A stretch of 64,000 nt of DNA from Corynebacterium atypicum (GCF_000732945.1 NZ_CP008944.1:1148553-1212552); one strand, 5' to 3'; numbered from the stretch's first letter, positions 37,501-49,785 are shown. Notes: generated by a model not told the origin, from the sequence alone. Numbers and translations are program-made.

Positions 37501-39325
37501 TGGACTTTGGCCACGTGCTGGCCCACGGGGGCTTCGACCTCCAGGTGGGCAACCCGCCGTGGGTGCGCCCGCGCTTGGACGTCGACGCCTTGTGCGCCGA
37601 GTACGACCCCTGGTTTCAGCTTGCCCACAAGCCCACCCAGGCGCAGAAGCGCGCCCGGCGCGAGCTTCTGTTTGCCCGCCCCGGCATTCGCGACGCCGTG
37701 GTCGCGGGGCTCACCGAGACGGCCGCCACTGCCGAGACCCTGGGCGATCGGGCCCGCTTCCCGCACCTTAGCGGCCAGCAGGCGGACCTCTACCGCGGCT
37801 TCATGGAGCGCGTCTGGAAGAACGTGGCGCCTCAGGGCGCGGCGGGGCTCATCCACCCGGTCTCTCACCTGACCGAGTCCAAGGCCGCGCCCCTGCGCCG
37901 GGGCGCGTACCGGCGGCTGCGCCGGCTCTGGCACTTTGTCAACGAGCTCAAGCTCTTCGATATCGACCACCACGTCGCGTACGGCGTGAACGTCTACGAC
38001 GATTCCCGCGCGCAGCCCCGCTTCACCATGGCCGCCCAGCTCTACCACCCGCGCACCGCGGCAGACTCGCTGCGCCACGACGGCACCGGCCCCCTGCCCG
38101 GCTTCAAGGACGACAACGGCAGCTGGGATCTGCGCCCGCACTCCGGGCGCATCGTGGACGTAGATAGCCAGGTGCTGGGGAGCCGGGCACCCCGGTAGTT
38201 GGCTCCCGCGTCGTCTTCCCGATGAATGCGGAGGCCGAGCGGGTGCTGGAGAAGCTCGCCGGAGCCCCGCGGGTCGGCCGGCTCGAGCCGTGCTACTCGC
38301 GTGGTTGGGACGAGACCAACGACAAGAAGGCCGGGTTCTTCGACGTCTCCTGGCAGCGCCCCACCTCCTGGGGGCAGGCCATCCTGCAGGGCCCGCACCT
38401 GAGCGTGGCCAACCCCCTGGCCAAGGAGCCCAACCCCACGCTCAAAAACAACGCCGACTGGACCGAGATTGACCTCGAGGCGCTCCCGGAGGACTTCATC
38501 CCCGCCACCGCCTACCAGCCGAGCTCCCCGGACATCGCGGAAAGCTACGGCTCCTGGACCATCGCGGGCCGCCCCGTGCGCCAGGTGGACGCCTACCGGC
38601 TGGTCTGGCGCAACTACGTCGGCAGCACGAGCGGGGAAAGGACGCTACAACCTGCGCTTATCCCACCAGGAGCAATGCATGTCGATGTTCCTTTCTCCAT
38701 GTATCTCGACAGCGCTATAGTCGCCGCAGTCGGAACAACGATGTCTTCGATCTTGCTCGATTTTGTAACCCGATCGACAGGCAAATCTCACATCCGCGGC
38801 GAGATCATCCAAACCCTGCCCTTCGTGGAGACGCCGCTCTTGCGGGGCGTCGGCACGCGGAACTTCCTGCGGCTCAACTGCCTCACCCGGGCCTACGCGC
38901 CGCTGTGGGAGGAGCTCACCGGAACCGAGTGGACGCTGAAGGTGCCGCTGCGCACCGCACGGGATCGCTGGCGGGCCGCCAATGAGATCGACGCCATCGT
39001 GGCGCTCGCGCTGGGACTGAGCGCAGACGAGCTCACCACCATCTACCGCACCCAGTTCCCCGTGCTGCGCGGCTACGACACCACCCGCGACTACTTTGAC
39101 GCCAACGGGCGCATCGTGGCCAAGGACGTGATGAAGCTGCAGAAGGACGCCTGGAGGAAGGACCCCCACGCCCGGCTCACCGAGGCAGAGCGCACCTGGA
39201 TGCACCCGCAGTCGAAGGTCAGCTACACCTTCTTGTACCCGTTTGCCACGCTCGACCGGGAGGCGGACCTTAAATCCTGCTACGCGCGCTTCTCCCGGGA
39301 TCCTGGGGCCTATCCTGAACCTTAA
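34534..39325 (+). pseudogene. Eco57I-like N6-adenine DNA methylase (DrmMI/DruM-like), three frameshifts
   Basis: About 1597 codons for a large N6-adenine methyltransferase of the Eco57I/Type IIG-like kind, which would mark host DNA in the defence system. SAM motif I is EPALGSGAF (about 36349) and the catalytic motif IV is NPPW (about 37551). The frame shifts at 34617-34620 (T4, T3 restores frame), 37026-37031 (G6, G5 restores frame) and about 38177-38180 (G4, G5 restores frame). Sequence continues sensibly across each: for example GKRAHEVVSAW, LVPLVAAPDQ and GTPVVGSRVVFPMN. The GTG start has AAGGAAGG upstream. No separate endonuclease domain is visible here. Without this methylase, an active nuclease elsewhere in the operon would be dangerous, which fits the whole operon being inactive. 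Confidence 0.85.
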
Positions 39326-39376
39326 GCGCGCGCTTATTCTTTGCTTCACCCCGGCTTAAAAAGGAGGCTTAAGGCC

Positions 39377-42300
39377 GTGCCGGCACTGAACCCCACCGCC
39401 GCCGCGGAGTTCATCCGCGAGGGGCTGAGCGAGTACTGGCCACCACGTTCTCGCTGGCCGAGGCGACCACCGCCGCCCGGCTCAAGGCCTTCCTCACCGG
39501 GCCCGGCGGCATGTTCTTCGGGCCGTACGTGCGCACCCGGCTGCCGTTTAAGCCCGCGGAAGACTGGCAGGGCACCCTCGACTTTTTGCCCGACTGGTTC
39601 GTGCCCTACGCCCACCAGGCCGAGGCGTTCCAGCGGCTGCGCGCGTTCTTACCCACTGTAGTGGTCACGGGGACCGGCTCGGGAAAGACCGAGTCCTTCC
39701 TCTACCCCATCCTGGACCACTGCCGCAGGCAGAAGGCCAAGGGCATCCGCGGCATCAAGGCCGTGATCCTCTACCCCATGAACGCGCTGGCCGGCGACCA
39801 GGAGCGCCGCCTGGCCGAGCTTCTGACCACCTTCGACGAGTACGCCGGGATCACCGCAGGCGTGTTTACCGGCGAGGCCACCGAGGCCGGCGCCGGCGGC
39901 CACGGGCGCACCGAGGTCAGCGAGAAGGGGCTGATCACTGATCAACCGGCTATGCGTGAGCTTCCGCCGGACATCCTCCTGACCAACTACAAGATGCTCG
40001 ACTACCTGGTGCTGCGCGATGCCGACGAAGCCTTGTGGGCGAAGTCTGCGACCAGCCTGCGCTTTATGGTCCTCGACGAGTTCCACACCTACGACGGCGC
40101 GCAAGGCACCGACGTCGCCCTGCTACTTCGCCGCCTAGGGCTCAAACTCAAGGCCTACCAGCCAGACGGCTTCCTCACGCCCGAGGAAGAAGGCCGCGCC
40201 CTGGGCAAGGTCACGCCGGTGGCCACCTCGGCCACGCTGGGCACCGGGGCGGGTGCGCGCACGGAGCTGCTGGAATTCGCCGGCACCGTCTTCGGGCGTG
40301 ACTTCGACGCCGGCGCCATCGTGGGCGAGACCACCATGTCGCTTGCTCGCTGGCAGGCGGCGATCCCCGGCATCGTGGGGAAAACGGGCACGCCCACCGG
40401 GATGCCCACGCGCGCGGACGCGGTGCGCATCGCAGACCAGCTGGCGGCCGCCGCGTCGGCGCACGCTCACGAAGGCGGGCGGGCCGGCGCCGACGAGCTC
40501 ACCCACGAAGTGCTCTGCCGCGAGCTTTTCTCGTGTTCCACCGAGCTGACCGACGCGATCGCGGCGGCGAGCGTCAACGAGCTCGTCGTCGCCATCCTCC
40601 AGACCACCCGGGAACCGGTCGCCCTGGACGGGCCCGGAGGGCTTGCCGCCGCCGTGCTGCCCCGCGAGGTGCGCCGGCTTCCCGGAGGTGTGGCCCACCG
40701 GCTTCTGACCGCGGTTCTCGGCGAGATCGCCTACCTGCGCACCCAGTGGGGCGCCAGCCACGGCTTCGCCGGCAAGAAGCTGCCCGGGGTCGAGGTCCAC
40801 CTGTGGGTGCGCGAGCTTTCCCGCCTCGAGCGGGCCATCGGCGATAAGCCGGAGGCAGACTCCCCGCCCGGCCAGCTCTTTCGGTTCTCCGACGACGGCA
40901 CCACCGACAAGCCGCGCACCTTCTGGCTTCCCGCCTGCTACTGCCGGCGCTGCGGGCGCAGCGGCTGGATGGCGGCCCTTACCCCCGGCGGCGACGCCTA
41001 CGAGCTCTCGCCGTCTGCGATCCGGCGGGTCAGCGTGCGCGACGCCGGCCTGAAACGCCCGCTCATCGACGCCACCAGCGAGGTAGCCAAAGGCGCAGTC
41101 GAAGGCGACAGCGGCGAGGCCCGCGTGCACTGGTTCGACCCGGCCGCCGCGACACTGAGCTCTACCCCGCCGACCAGGCCGCGGAGCTGGCCCAGGAAGA
41201 CTGCTGCCCCTCGTGCGGGGAAAAGGACGCGATCCGCTTCGTGGGCTCGCGGATCGCCACGCTGTTCTCGGTGGCGGTGAGCAACCTCTTCGGCATGGAC
41301 GAACTCGACACGGCGGAGAAAAAGACCCTCGTCTTTACCGACTCGGTCCAAGACGCCGCTCACCGCGCGGGCTTTGTCCAATCCGGCGCCCACCGGTTCG
41401 CGCTGCGCACCCGCACCCGCACCCGCGGCGCCGTAGCCCATGCCGGCGGTGTAGCCAGCGTGGATCAGCTCCCAGAGCTCATCATCGACGCCGCCGATAA
41501 AGACGCCGACCCCGCCCGCGCCCGCTTCGAGCTGCTCCCCCCGCAGCTGACCCACGCGCCCACCTACCGCGGGTTCTGGGACGCCGCGGAAAAACCCGCC
41601 CAGCGCCGCACCGCCCGCCAGCTCGCCTCCCAGCGCCTGGCCTTTGACATAGCGCTCGAGTTCGGCCAGCGCGCGGACCTGCCGCGCTCGCTCACGCTCA
41701 CCGGCACCGTGGCCGTAGAGGTAGACGCGTCGGCCGCGGCCCAGGCCGCCGCCGCAGCCTCCGGCCTGGGCCTGGGCCTTGCCGACGCTTCGCACAGCGA
41801 GGCGAGCGCCCCGCTTGCCATCAACTGGGCCGGCTGGGCCCGCGGGGTACTCGAATACCTGCGCACCCAGGGCGCGATCTACCACCCCTTGTTTGCGGAT
41901 TACCTCCACAACGACTGCAACGCCTGGATGCTCAACCGGCCGGCCGCCCGCGCCCAAGGCATACCCGGCTTTGCCAAAGGCACCGCGCCCGCCTTCCCGC
42001 GCGTCGGTTCTCAGCCCGGCGGAAAACGGTCCTGGGACTTCGGCTACCTGCCCGCCGGCGCGGACACCGCCTGGCTGGCGCGCTGGACCGCGAAAGCCCT
42101 CGGCACCTCGCGCCGCAACGGCGCCCGCGCCGCCGGCGCCCTGCTCGGCGAGCTAGAGAAAGTAAACCTACTCGGCTCGGTTGCGACCGTCTCCGGCGCG
42201 ACCGTCTACTACCTGCCGGCCCACAAAGTACTCGCCCGCATCGAGGCCCGCCCGCAAGCCCTCGAGTGCCCGGCCTGCCACCGACGCATCGCGGCGTCAA

Positions 42301-45300
42301 CAAGCGTGCGCGAACAGCTCCTGGAAAGCCCCTGCTTCACCCCCGGCAGGCTTGCCACCGTCAGCCTAGAAGACAACTACTACCGGAACATGTACTCGGC
42401 CACCCACCCGCGCACCGTGGTCGCCCGCGAACACACCGGGATGCTCGAAAAAGACGAACGGCTGACCATCGAGCGCGAGTTCAAGCTGCCCGCCGAACGC
42501 CAGCGCCCGGACGCCCCCAACGTGCTGGTGGCCACCCCCACCCTGGAAATGGGCATCGACATCGGCGACCTGTCCACCGTGATGCTCTCCGGGCTGCCGC
42601 GCACCGTGGCCAACTACGTCCAACGCGTCGGGCGCGCCGGCAGGCTCACCGGCAACTCGCTCGTTATCGCCCTGGTTCCCGGGCGGGGTCGCTCGCTGGT
42701 CAAGCTCGAACGCCCACTCGAGACCATCGCCGGCAAAGTGCGCCCGCCGGTGGCCTACCTCTCCGCCCGCGAGATCCTGCACCGCCAGTTCCTCGCCTAC
42801 CTCATCGACAGCAACCGCCTCGACAAGGCTGGGCTGAGCCCCAAGCAGGCCACCGACGTCTTCGCCGGCGAACACAACGTGGCCACCTTCTTGCTGGAGC
42901 TCATCCGCGCCGGCGTCGACACGGAGCTCGCCGCCTTCTGCCAGGCCGTGCGCGGCCACTCACACAAGGACGTGATCGCAGAGCTGACCGAGTGGGTGCA
43001 AAGCGGCGACATCGGAGCTGAGGTCACTGCGGCCAAAGACCGCTGGCAAGAGACCGAAAAGACCCTTTCGCTGCGCCTGGGAGAACTCGGCCGCGCCACC
43101 GACAAGCTGCAGCAGCGCGCCCAGTCCGCGCCCGACGACGACGAGGTGACCCAGGAGCTGCGCGCCACCCGCGCCCAACTTTTTGCCACCAAAAACGAGC
43201 TGAACGCCAAGGTCCGTGGGGAAAACTGGCTGGCCTGCCTGGAACGCTACGGGCTGCTGCCCAACTTCACGCTGCTCGACGAAGACGTAGAGCTGCACCT
43301 CGACATCTCCCGCTTCGACCAAGACTTACGCGAGATGGTCTACGACGACTTCCGCGACTACTCCCGCGGGGCCACCCAGGCCCTGATCGAGTTCGCCCCC
43401 GGGGCCACCTTCTACGCGCAGGGGCTCCAAGCGACCATCGACACGGTGGAACTAGGCCGCGACTTCCAGCTCATGCGCTCCTGGCGCGTCTGCCCCGAAT
43501 GCTCCTTTACCGAGGCCGTCCTCGACCCCGCAGCCACGCCGAGGGCCTGTCCCGCCTGCGGCGCCGGCGGGTTTGCCGACGCCGGGCAAGTACTCGACGT
43601 AGTCGACCTGACCAAGGCGTACTCCAGCGTCAACGAGGCGACCAGCAGCATCGAAAACTTTGACGAAGAACGCCGCCGCGCTTTCTTCCAGCAAGCCGTC
43701 TGCGTCGTGCCCGAAGGCCCCGGCGAATCCTGGTACCTGTCCGGCACCGGATTTGGCGCCGAATACCTGCCGCACGTGACCATGCGCTGGCTCAACCTGG
43801 GCGCTTCCGGCGAAGGGCACACCGTGCACATAGCCGGCCAAGAGCTATCCGCCCCGCTGTTCCGGGTATGCCGCGAATGCGGGCACGTGGACAGCCAAGC
43901 CGGCCACAACTCCTGGCGCGACCACCGGCCCTGGTGCTCCAAACGGCACGCGCTTGAAGAAGACACCGTGGCCTTTGCCCTCGGCCGCGAACTAGGCACC
44001 CAGGCTGTGGCGCTGACCATCCCGCAGCTTGTCACCGCCGCAGACTCAGCCACCCTGCCCAGCCTGTCCGCCGCGATTATGCTCGGGCTGCAAGAATTTC
44101 TGGGCGGCGACCCGGACCACCTCGACGTACTCAGCGCGCGCGGCACCAGCGGCGACCACATCGTGGACAAGCTCTTGGTGTACGACTCAGTGCCCGGCGG
44201 CACCGGATACCTCACCCAATTCGCCCAAGCCCCGGACGTGCGCGGCCTGCTCAAGGCCGCCTACCTCAAACTCGCCCGATGCACCTGCGCCGACGAAGAC
44301 CGCCTAGCCTGCCCCAACTGCCTGCTACCCTTCGCCGGCCGCGACATCGCCGTCGTCTCCCGGGAACTCGCGCTCGCCGCACTGGCCAAACTCCTCGCCG
44401 ATGAAGACCACCCCGAAGAAGACACCGACCCGCTCAGCGTCGAATGGTCCACCCGCCTAGTCGACACGCCGCCCCAGCGCTCCGTGCGCTCCGAGCTCGA
44501 GGCCAAATTCTTAAGCCAACTCGAAGAAGACTTCACCGCCGCCCGCGCCCGCGTCACCGAACGCGCCGTCGGCGGGCGCAAACGGTGGATCATCACCTTC
44601 CCGGGCCGCATCGAGTGGACCATGGTGGAACAGAAAAACTACGGCAACACCGTCGCTGACTTCATGTTCTCCACCAACTCGCCCCAACTGCCAGACATCG
44701 CGGTCTTCCTCGACGGCGAGCAATTCCACCACTCCGCAACCAGCCAGCGGTTCAGCGGCGACTTTGCCAAACGCAACCGGCTCGCCGCCCAGGGCATTTT
44801 GCCGTGGTCGATGACGTGGAGCGACCTCGAGCGCCACCGCGCCGCCACTACCGGCCAGCCCGTCGATCCACCGCGCTGGATCTACCCCGAGATGCGCGCC
44901 GGGCTCGCCCAGACGTTCAACGTCTCCAGCGTGGAGCTCGATATCCTCCAGGCCGGGCCGCAGTCGCTGCTCATGGCCATGATGGCCCACCCGCTGAAGA
45001 ACTGGGAGGCCGTGGGGCTCGCCGGCGCCCTGCAGGCCGCCGGCGCCGCGGGCGCCCATCAACTCGGCCAGCTCAGCGTACGGCCGACGAGCCCGTCTGC
45101 CGTAGAGCTCTCGCTCACCACCGCACCGAACATGCTGGGCAGCCAGGAGTGGCACGACTTCCTCAGCGTGGCCAACCTGATCTACCTCTCCGGTGCGGGG
45201 TCCGTCTGCGCGGGTGGGTCTGTCTCTGCTGCCGGCGCCGACGTGGTGCACGCCGGCGACGCGGAGATCGCTCTGGAGGGGGTCGGCGCTGCTGGAGGTG

Positions 45301-45917
45301 CTGGCGTTGTTGGCGGTGCCGGAGGTGCTGGGGGTGCCGACGGTTCAGACAGTGCCTCTGGTTCCGGAGCATCCGACGGTAGTGCGTCTGGCGCCGGCGA
45401 CGCGGCGCCCGCGGGCACCCCGACCGAGCCCGGAAACACCCCGCTGGCCTCCGCGTGGCTAGACGTGCTCGACGAATTCGCCGGCGAGGACGATGTCACT
45501 AAGCCGCTCGAGCTTATCGCTCGCGCCGGGGCGCCCGCCCCGGACGCGGTCGGCGAAGAGATCGCGGGCATCCCGGTCATCGCCCAGTGGGACGCCCTCG
45601 GCGTGATCCTCGTCTTCGAGGGCGACGCCGCAGCCGTCGCCGAGGCCACGGACGCTCGGCTGACCACCGCCACTGCGGGCTCCGCTGCGCGCTCCGGTAC
45701 TGATCGCCCCGCCCGAGTCTCTGCCGCGAGCAGCCCCGGCGGCGATATTGGCGCCAGCGACACTACCAGCGGTTCTCACGCGAGTATCCACGCCGGAGAG
45801 TCTGGCGCGAGCAGCCCCGCCGATGGTTCCGCCGCTGATCGCCCTGCCGGCGGCGTAGTGGAACTGACCGACGTGACCGTCGAATGGGCCCGAACCACCT
45901 TCGGCTTGGCAGAATAG
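39377..45917 (+). pseudogene. DEAD/DEAH helicase with DUF1998 and VSR-like nuclease domain (DruE/DrmA-DrmB-like), two frameshifts
   Basis: About 2180 codons, one of the largest genes in the window. It starts at GTG 39377 after AAGGAGG. Order: helicase Walker A TGTGSGKTES (about 39670), DEFH (about 40078), SATLG (about 40225), helicase C lobe ATPTLEMGIDIGDL and QRVGRAGR (about 42625), cysteine clusters CRECGH and WCSKRH, DUF1998 region (YDSVPGGTGYL, CTCADEDRLACPNCL), then a VSR/DUF559-like nuclease segment (PDIAVFLDGEQFHHS, RNRLAAQGILPWSMTWSDL) at about 44690-44830. A Gly/Ala/Ser-rich low-complexity tail follows. Frameshifts: about 39439 (TACTGG, where TACCTGG restores frame) and about 41148 (one base missing). 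The second segment, 41241-45917, is an intact 1558-codon frame. The Druantia DruE and DISARM DrmA/DrmB proteins are the nearest relatives by architecture. Confidence 0.85.
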
Positions 45918-45951
45918 AAAAGACAGCCCACTCTGCGAAAGGAGCCCGACC

Positions 45952-48448
45952 GTGGTACGGGTGACGATCCATAAGGACCTCAACATTCCACATGGATTAC
46001 ACGCCCAGGTGAGCAACCTGGTCGGCGAGCTGCGCGCGGGCACCGCTGACCTCGAGGCCGTACCGGGCTCCGTCGATCCCCGCGTCCGGACGGTCACCAT
46101 CGCCGCTCCTGCCCCAGCCGGAGACTCCGGAACCACTGGACACTCCGGTATCGCCGGCGACTCCGGAAGCGCCGACCGCTCTGCCACCACCATCGTTTTT
46201 TCGATGAGTGGCCGCCAGGATGACCTGGTACTGCTCTACAGAGTCCTCCCTACCGCCCAGGCTCTTGCCGAGGCGCCGTCGCTCGAGATCAGCCTCAACG
46301 CAGTCAACGGCGTGACCACGGTACGCCGCCACGAGGCGGCGCCCTCCCACGCCGAAGGCGAGAACGTTGACCCCTCCGTCCTCACCGATCAACTGGGCGT
46401 CGATCCCGCGGTAGCCGCCCGCGTAGCGGCCGACCCCGAGCACGTCGATCAGATCGTCTCGTCCTCGCCGGCCTGGGAGCGCGACGCGGTCTACGGCATC
46501 CTCGCCGGAATGACCCCAGACGAGGTCCTCGCGGACCTCGACTTGCCGCCGCCCACCCAATCGCCCGCCAACGCCGCAGAGTTTTCCGCCCCGGCAACCC
46601 CGGCAACCCCACCGGCGTCTTCCACCCCGGCAACCCCAGCAACCCCGCCCGAACCCACAACCCCAGCAACCACCCCCAACACCCCCACCCGCAAGGAAGA
46701 AACCGACGGGGATGCGCACGGCGTCGATAAGCAAAAACCGCAACCCCCCGCCACCGAAGACGACGCGCTCATCGCCAGCCTCAACACCCCAGCCGCGCGC
46801 ATGGAATTCCTCCTCGACCCAGACGAAGACGAGCTAGCCGACATCCTTAACCACGGCACCTTCTCCGACTGGCGAGTCTTCCTCCACCCCAGCCAGCGCC
46901 AAGCCGTCCAAGCCCAATTCTCCGGCTCCGGACGAATCTCCGGCGGCGCAAGCACCGGCAAAACCGTCGTCGTCATCCACCGCGCCCGCAGGCTCGCCGG
47001 CCCCGACGACGCCCCCACACGCGTACTCGTCACCACGTTCACTCGGGCGCTAGCCGAATCACTGAGCGAACAACTCAACATCCTCGACCCCGCTTTCCCC
47101 GAAGCCGCAACCTACGGCGCGCCCGGCATCTACGTCAGCGGAATCGACGCGCTCATCGTGCAGGTGATCCGGAACTCGACCATCGCCGAAGTCACCGCAG
47201 CCACGAGCCGAGCCCTCGGGGTACAAGACCTCGGCACCAAGCCCACTCCGCTCGGTGGCTGGGCGGAAGACGACCTCTGGGCCGAAGCCGCCGCGCAAGT
47301 GGCTGCTCAGGCCGCTGCTCAGTCTGGGGCTTGGGCTGGTGTGGAAGTGAGCTCCCGGGCGGATGCCCAGGTTCGCGCAGGAGGTTAGCGCAGGTGTCGG
47401 CGCACAAGAAGCTCGCGCCGGGGCCGCCATCGATCCCGCCAAGACCCACCCGACTTTCCTTTCCGACGAATTCGCGCAAGTCGTTCTCACCGGCTGCGTC
47501 ACCACCGAGCGCGAATACCTCCGCGCCTCACGCGCCGGGCGCGGCACCACCTTGACCCGCCGCGAACGCAAGTACATCTGGCAGATCATTTCAACCTTCC
47601 TCTTCAAATGCGCGCTGCGCGGCAGCTTCACCTTCCCCGCCATCGCGGCCATCGCAGCCGAGATTCTTGCTACCCGCGAAGGCTTCCTCTTCGACCACGT
47701 ACTCGTCGACGAGGCCCAGGACTTTCATGCCGGCCACTGGCGCTTCCTTCGCGCGTGCGTGGGCGAACATACCAACGACATTTTCCTTGCCGAGGACAGC
47801 CACCAGCGCATCTACGGCAGCAAGATCACGCTTTCTCACTTTGGCATCCATACCCGGGGGCGCGCCTCCCGGCGACTGCGGGTGAACTACCGCACCACCG
47901 CGGAAACCCTTGGCTTTGCGCAAGCGATTCTTGACGCCGTGCCGATCGACACCTGGCGCGACCTTACCGGTGAGCCCGATGCCCTGACCGGTTATCATTC
48001 TGTTCGTCACGGACCGCAGCCGATACTGGTCCGCTCAACTTCTGCGACCGAAGAGATCGACCAGGTCATGCCGGTGCTCCAGCGCTGGGTGGACCAAGGT
48101 GGGCTTTCGGTGGGCGTTCTGACGCGGAGCAATTCGCGTCGTCGAGAAGTAGAGGCACAGTTGTCGGCTCGAGGGCTGGCGCTCAATGCCGATCCGCGCA
48201 GCTCCGGCGAGCCCGATACCATCACTGTGATGACGATGCACCAGGCGAAAGGACTGGAGTTCACGCATGTGGCGCTGCTTGACGTCGGTGATTCGGTGAT
48301 TCCGCGACGGGTGCAGGGAGTGCCGGAGGCTGAGGTCGAGGACGCGATGCAAAGAGAGCGGGCACTCCTTTACGTTGCCTCTACGCGTGCACGCGATGAG
48401 CTGCTCGTATCCGTGGTTGGCGAGCCTTCGGAGCTGCTACCCGGCTAG
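45952..48448 (+). pseudogene. UvrD/Rep-like DNA helicase, one frameshift
   Basis: About 832 codons, last gene of the island. It starts at GTG 45952 with GAAAGGAG 7 nt upstream and 34 nt after the preceding stop. The N-terminal ~300 residues are family-poor, with a Thr/Pro-rich linker (about 215-245). The superfamily 1 helicase motifs follow: Walker A GGASTGKT (about 46945), VDEAQD (about 47707), VNYRTT, TMHQAKGLEF (about 48235) and YVASTRARDEL (about 48375). One extra base in GCAGGAGG at about 47376-47382 shifts the frame, within an Ala/Gln-rich, low-complexity stretch between the ATPase N half and the rest. As written, the C-terminal half could not be made with the Walker A half. UvrD-like partners occur in several multigene defence systems; this is where canonical DISARM would carry DrmC (phospholipase D). 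Confidence 0.85.
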
Positions 48449-48526
48449 CTCGGGCTGCTGGGGTGTTCGGTTTGCGGGTGCTCGGCTGCTCCGGACGCTC
48501 AGCCGCTGTGTCGTTCGGGCACGAAG

Positions 48527-48938
48527 CCGACAAAATCGACAGCACGCGTCCAAAACGTCGCGCCCGATGATGGTTGGGCCGACATGCGGTACCCGGCTGT
48601 CCACAACGTCACTCCTGCGGGAAAGCGGCACCTGCGGTTTGTCTAAAATGTCTCCCCCGGCGCGGTCCCCAGGAACCCCTCCAGGCAGAACGCTCCCCGT
48701 TTTCCATCCCGATGCGACAAAATGGACAGCACGCGTCCAAAACGTCGCGCCCGCGGGAAAGCGGCACCTGCGGATTGTCCAAAACGTCTCCCCCGGCGCG
48801 GTCCCCAGAAACCCGACCAGGCAGAACGCTCCCCGTTTTCCATCCCGATGCGACAAAATGGACAGCACGCGTCCAAAACGTCGCGCCCGCGGGAAAGCGG
48901 CACCTGCGGTTTGTCCAAAACGTCGCGCCCGGCCAGAA
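48527..48938. repeat. 136-bp tandem repeat array at the distal end of the defence island
   Basis: Two full units (48617-48752 and 48753-48888) are followed by a partial unit (48889-48938) and preceded by a degenerate half unit (48527-48570). Each unit begins GCGGGAAAGCGGCACCTGCGG and includes GTCCAAAACGTC twice, once as GTCTCCCCC and once as GTCGCGCCC context. It lies in the 663-nt gene-free stretch between the UvrD-like gene and the minus-strand MerR gene. The open frames within it on both strands are repeats of the same sequence and do not look like genes. The role is unknown. Confidence 0.85.
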
Positions 48939-49111
48939 GCAGGGCCAGGCGCGAAGAAGGTGGGCTCTATATAAGCGCTTCTGGGCAGAATTTTGTGCAG
49001 ACCTCACAGCTAAGGGCCACGCAGTGTCAGCCGGCGCTCGGGACTAGAAGCTACGCGGCCCGAAACAACGCGCAGTGCTAGAAGCTACACGGCCCGAAAC
49101 TAAGCCCAGGC

Positions 49112-49657
49112 CTAGGAGCTCCGGCGCGCCTTCCGGCGGGCCGCCAACTCGTCCACACCGATTACGGTGGCCTCGTCTTCGCCGACCATCTCGGACGGGA
49201 ATGCCTGGATCGTGCCGGACAGCTCCCGCATAATTCCCGGCACGGCGATACCGAACACGCCCTGTCCGCCGCCCAAGAGGTCGATCACCTCGTCGTTGGA
49301 GCGGCACTCGTAAACGGTCGAGCCGTCAGACACCAAGGTGATTTGTGCAATGTCATCCACACCGCGGTCCCGGAGGCTCTCCACGACAAGGCGGATGTTC
49401 TGCAGAGAGATCCCGGTATCCAGAAGCCGCTTGACGATCTTGAGAACCAGAATGTCGCGGAAGGAGTACAGGCGCTGCGAGCCGGAGCCCTTAGCGCCCC
49501 GGATTGAGGGCTTGACCAGGTCGGTTCGCGCCCAGTAGTCCAGCTGGCGGTACGTGATTCCGGCGACCTGGCAGGCGATAGGAACCCGGTAGCCAACCTC
49601 CTCGCTTTGACCGACGTCAAAGAGGGATTGCTGGATGGGCTCGTCGTTCCTGCTCAC
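49112..49657 (-). CDS. MerR-family transcriptional regulator
   Basis: A 181-aa MerR-type regulator. The N-terminal winged helix has GYRVPIACQVAGITYRQLDYWARTDLV (about residues 22-48), then SGSQRLYSFRDILVLKIVKRLLDTGISLQNI, the second wing and the start of the coiled dimer helix. The C-terminal region lacks the Cys metal-binding signature of classical MerR, so the inducer is unknown. The start is set at GTG 49657, with TTGGAG 8 nt upstream, rather than the longer frame to 49705. It is the third gene downstream of odhI on this strand, in an order (odhI, ftsR, DUF151, MerR) that is conserved in Corynebacterium. Confidence 0.88.
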   Translation of the reverse strand: MSRNDEPIQQSLFDVGQSEEVGYRVPIACQVAGITYRQLDYWARTDLVKPSIRGAKGSGSQRLYSFRDILVLKIVKRLLDTGISLQNIRLVVESLRDRGVDDIAQITLVSDGSTVYECRSNDEVIDLLGGGQGVFGIAVPGIMRELSGTIQAFPSEMVGEDEATVIGVDELAARRKARRSS

Positions 49658-49785
49658 GTAATTACTCCAATAAGATTCGATTCGAGGCAGCCGGGCCCGC
49701 CTCACGGTGTGTACCTCTCCAACCCTAGACCCACGCAGCGGCGCCGCTGGGCGACACGCCGAAAAGTCTCAAGGTTTACTTGAGG

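Noticed and set aside
48617..48938. Possible CRISPR array
   Set aside because: The repeat unit is 136 bp, nearly identical throughout, with no short repeats separated by unique spacers and no cas genes nearby.
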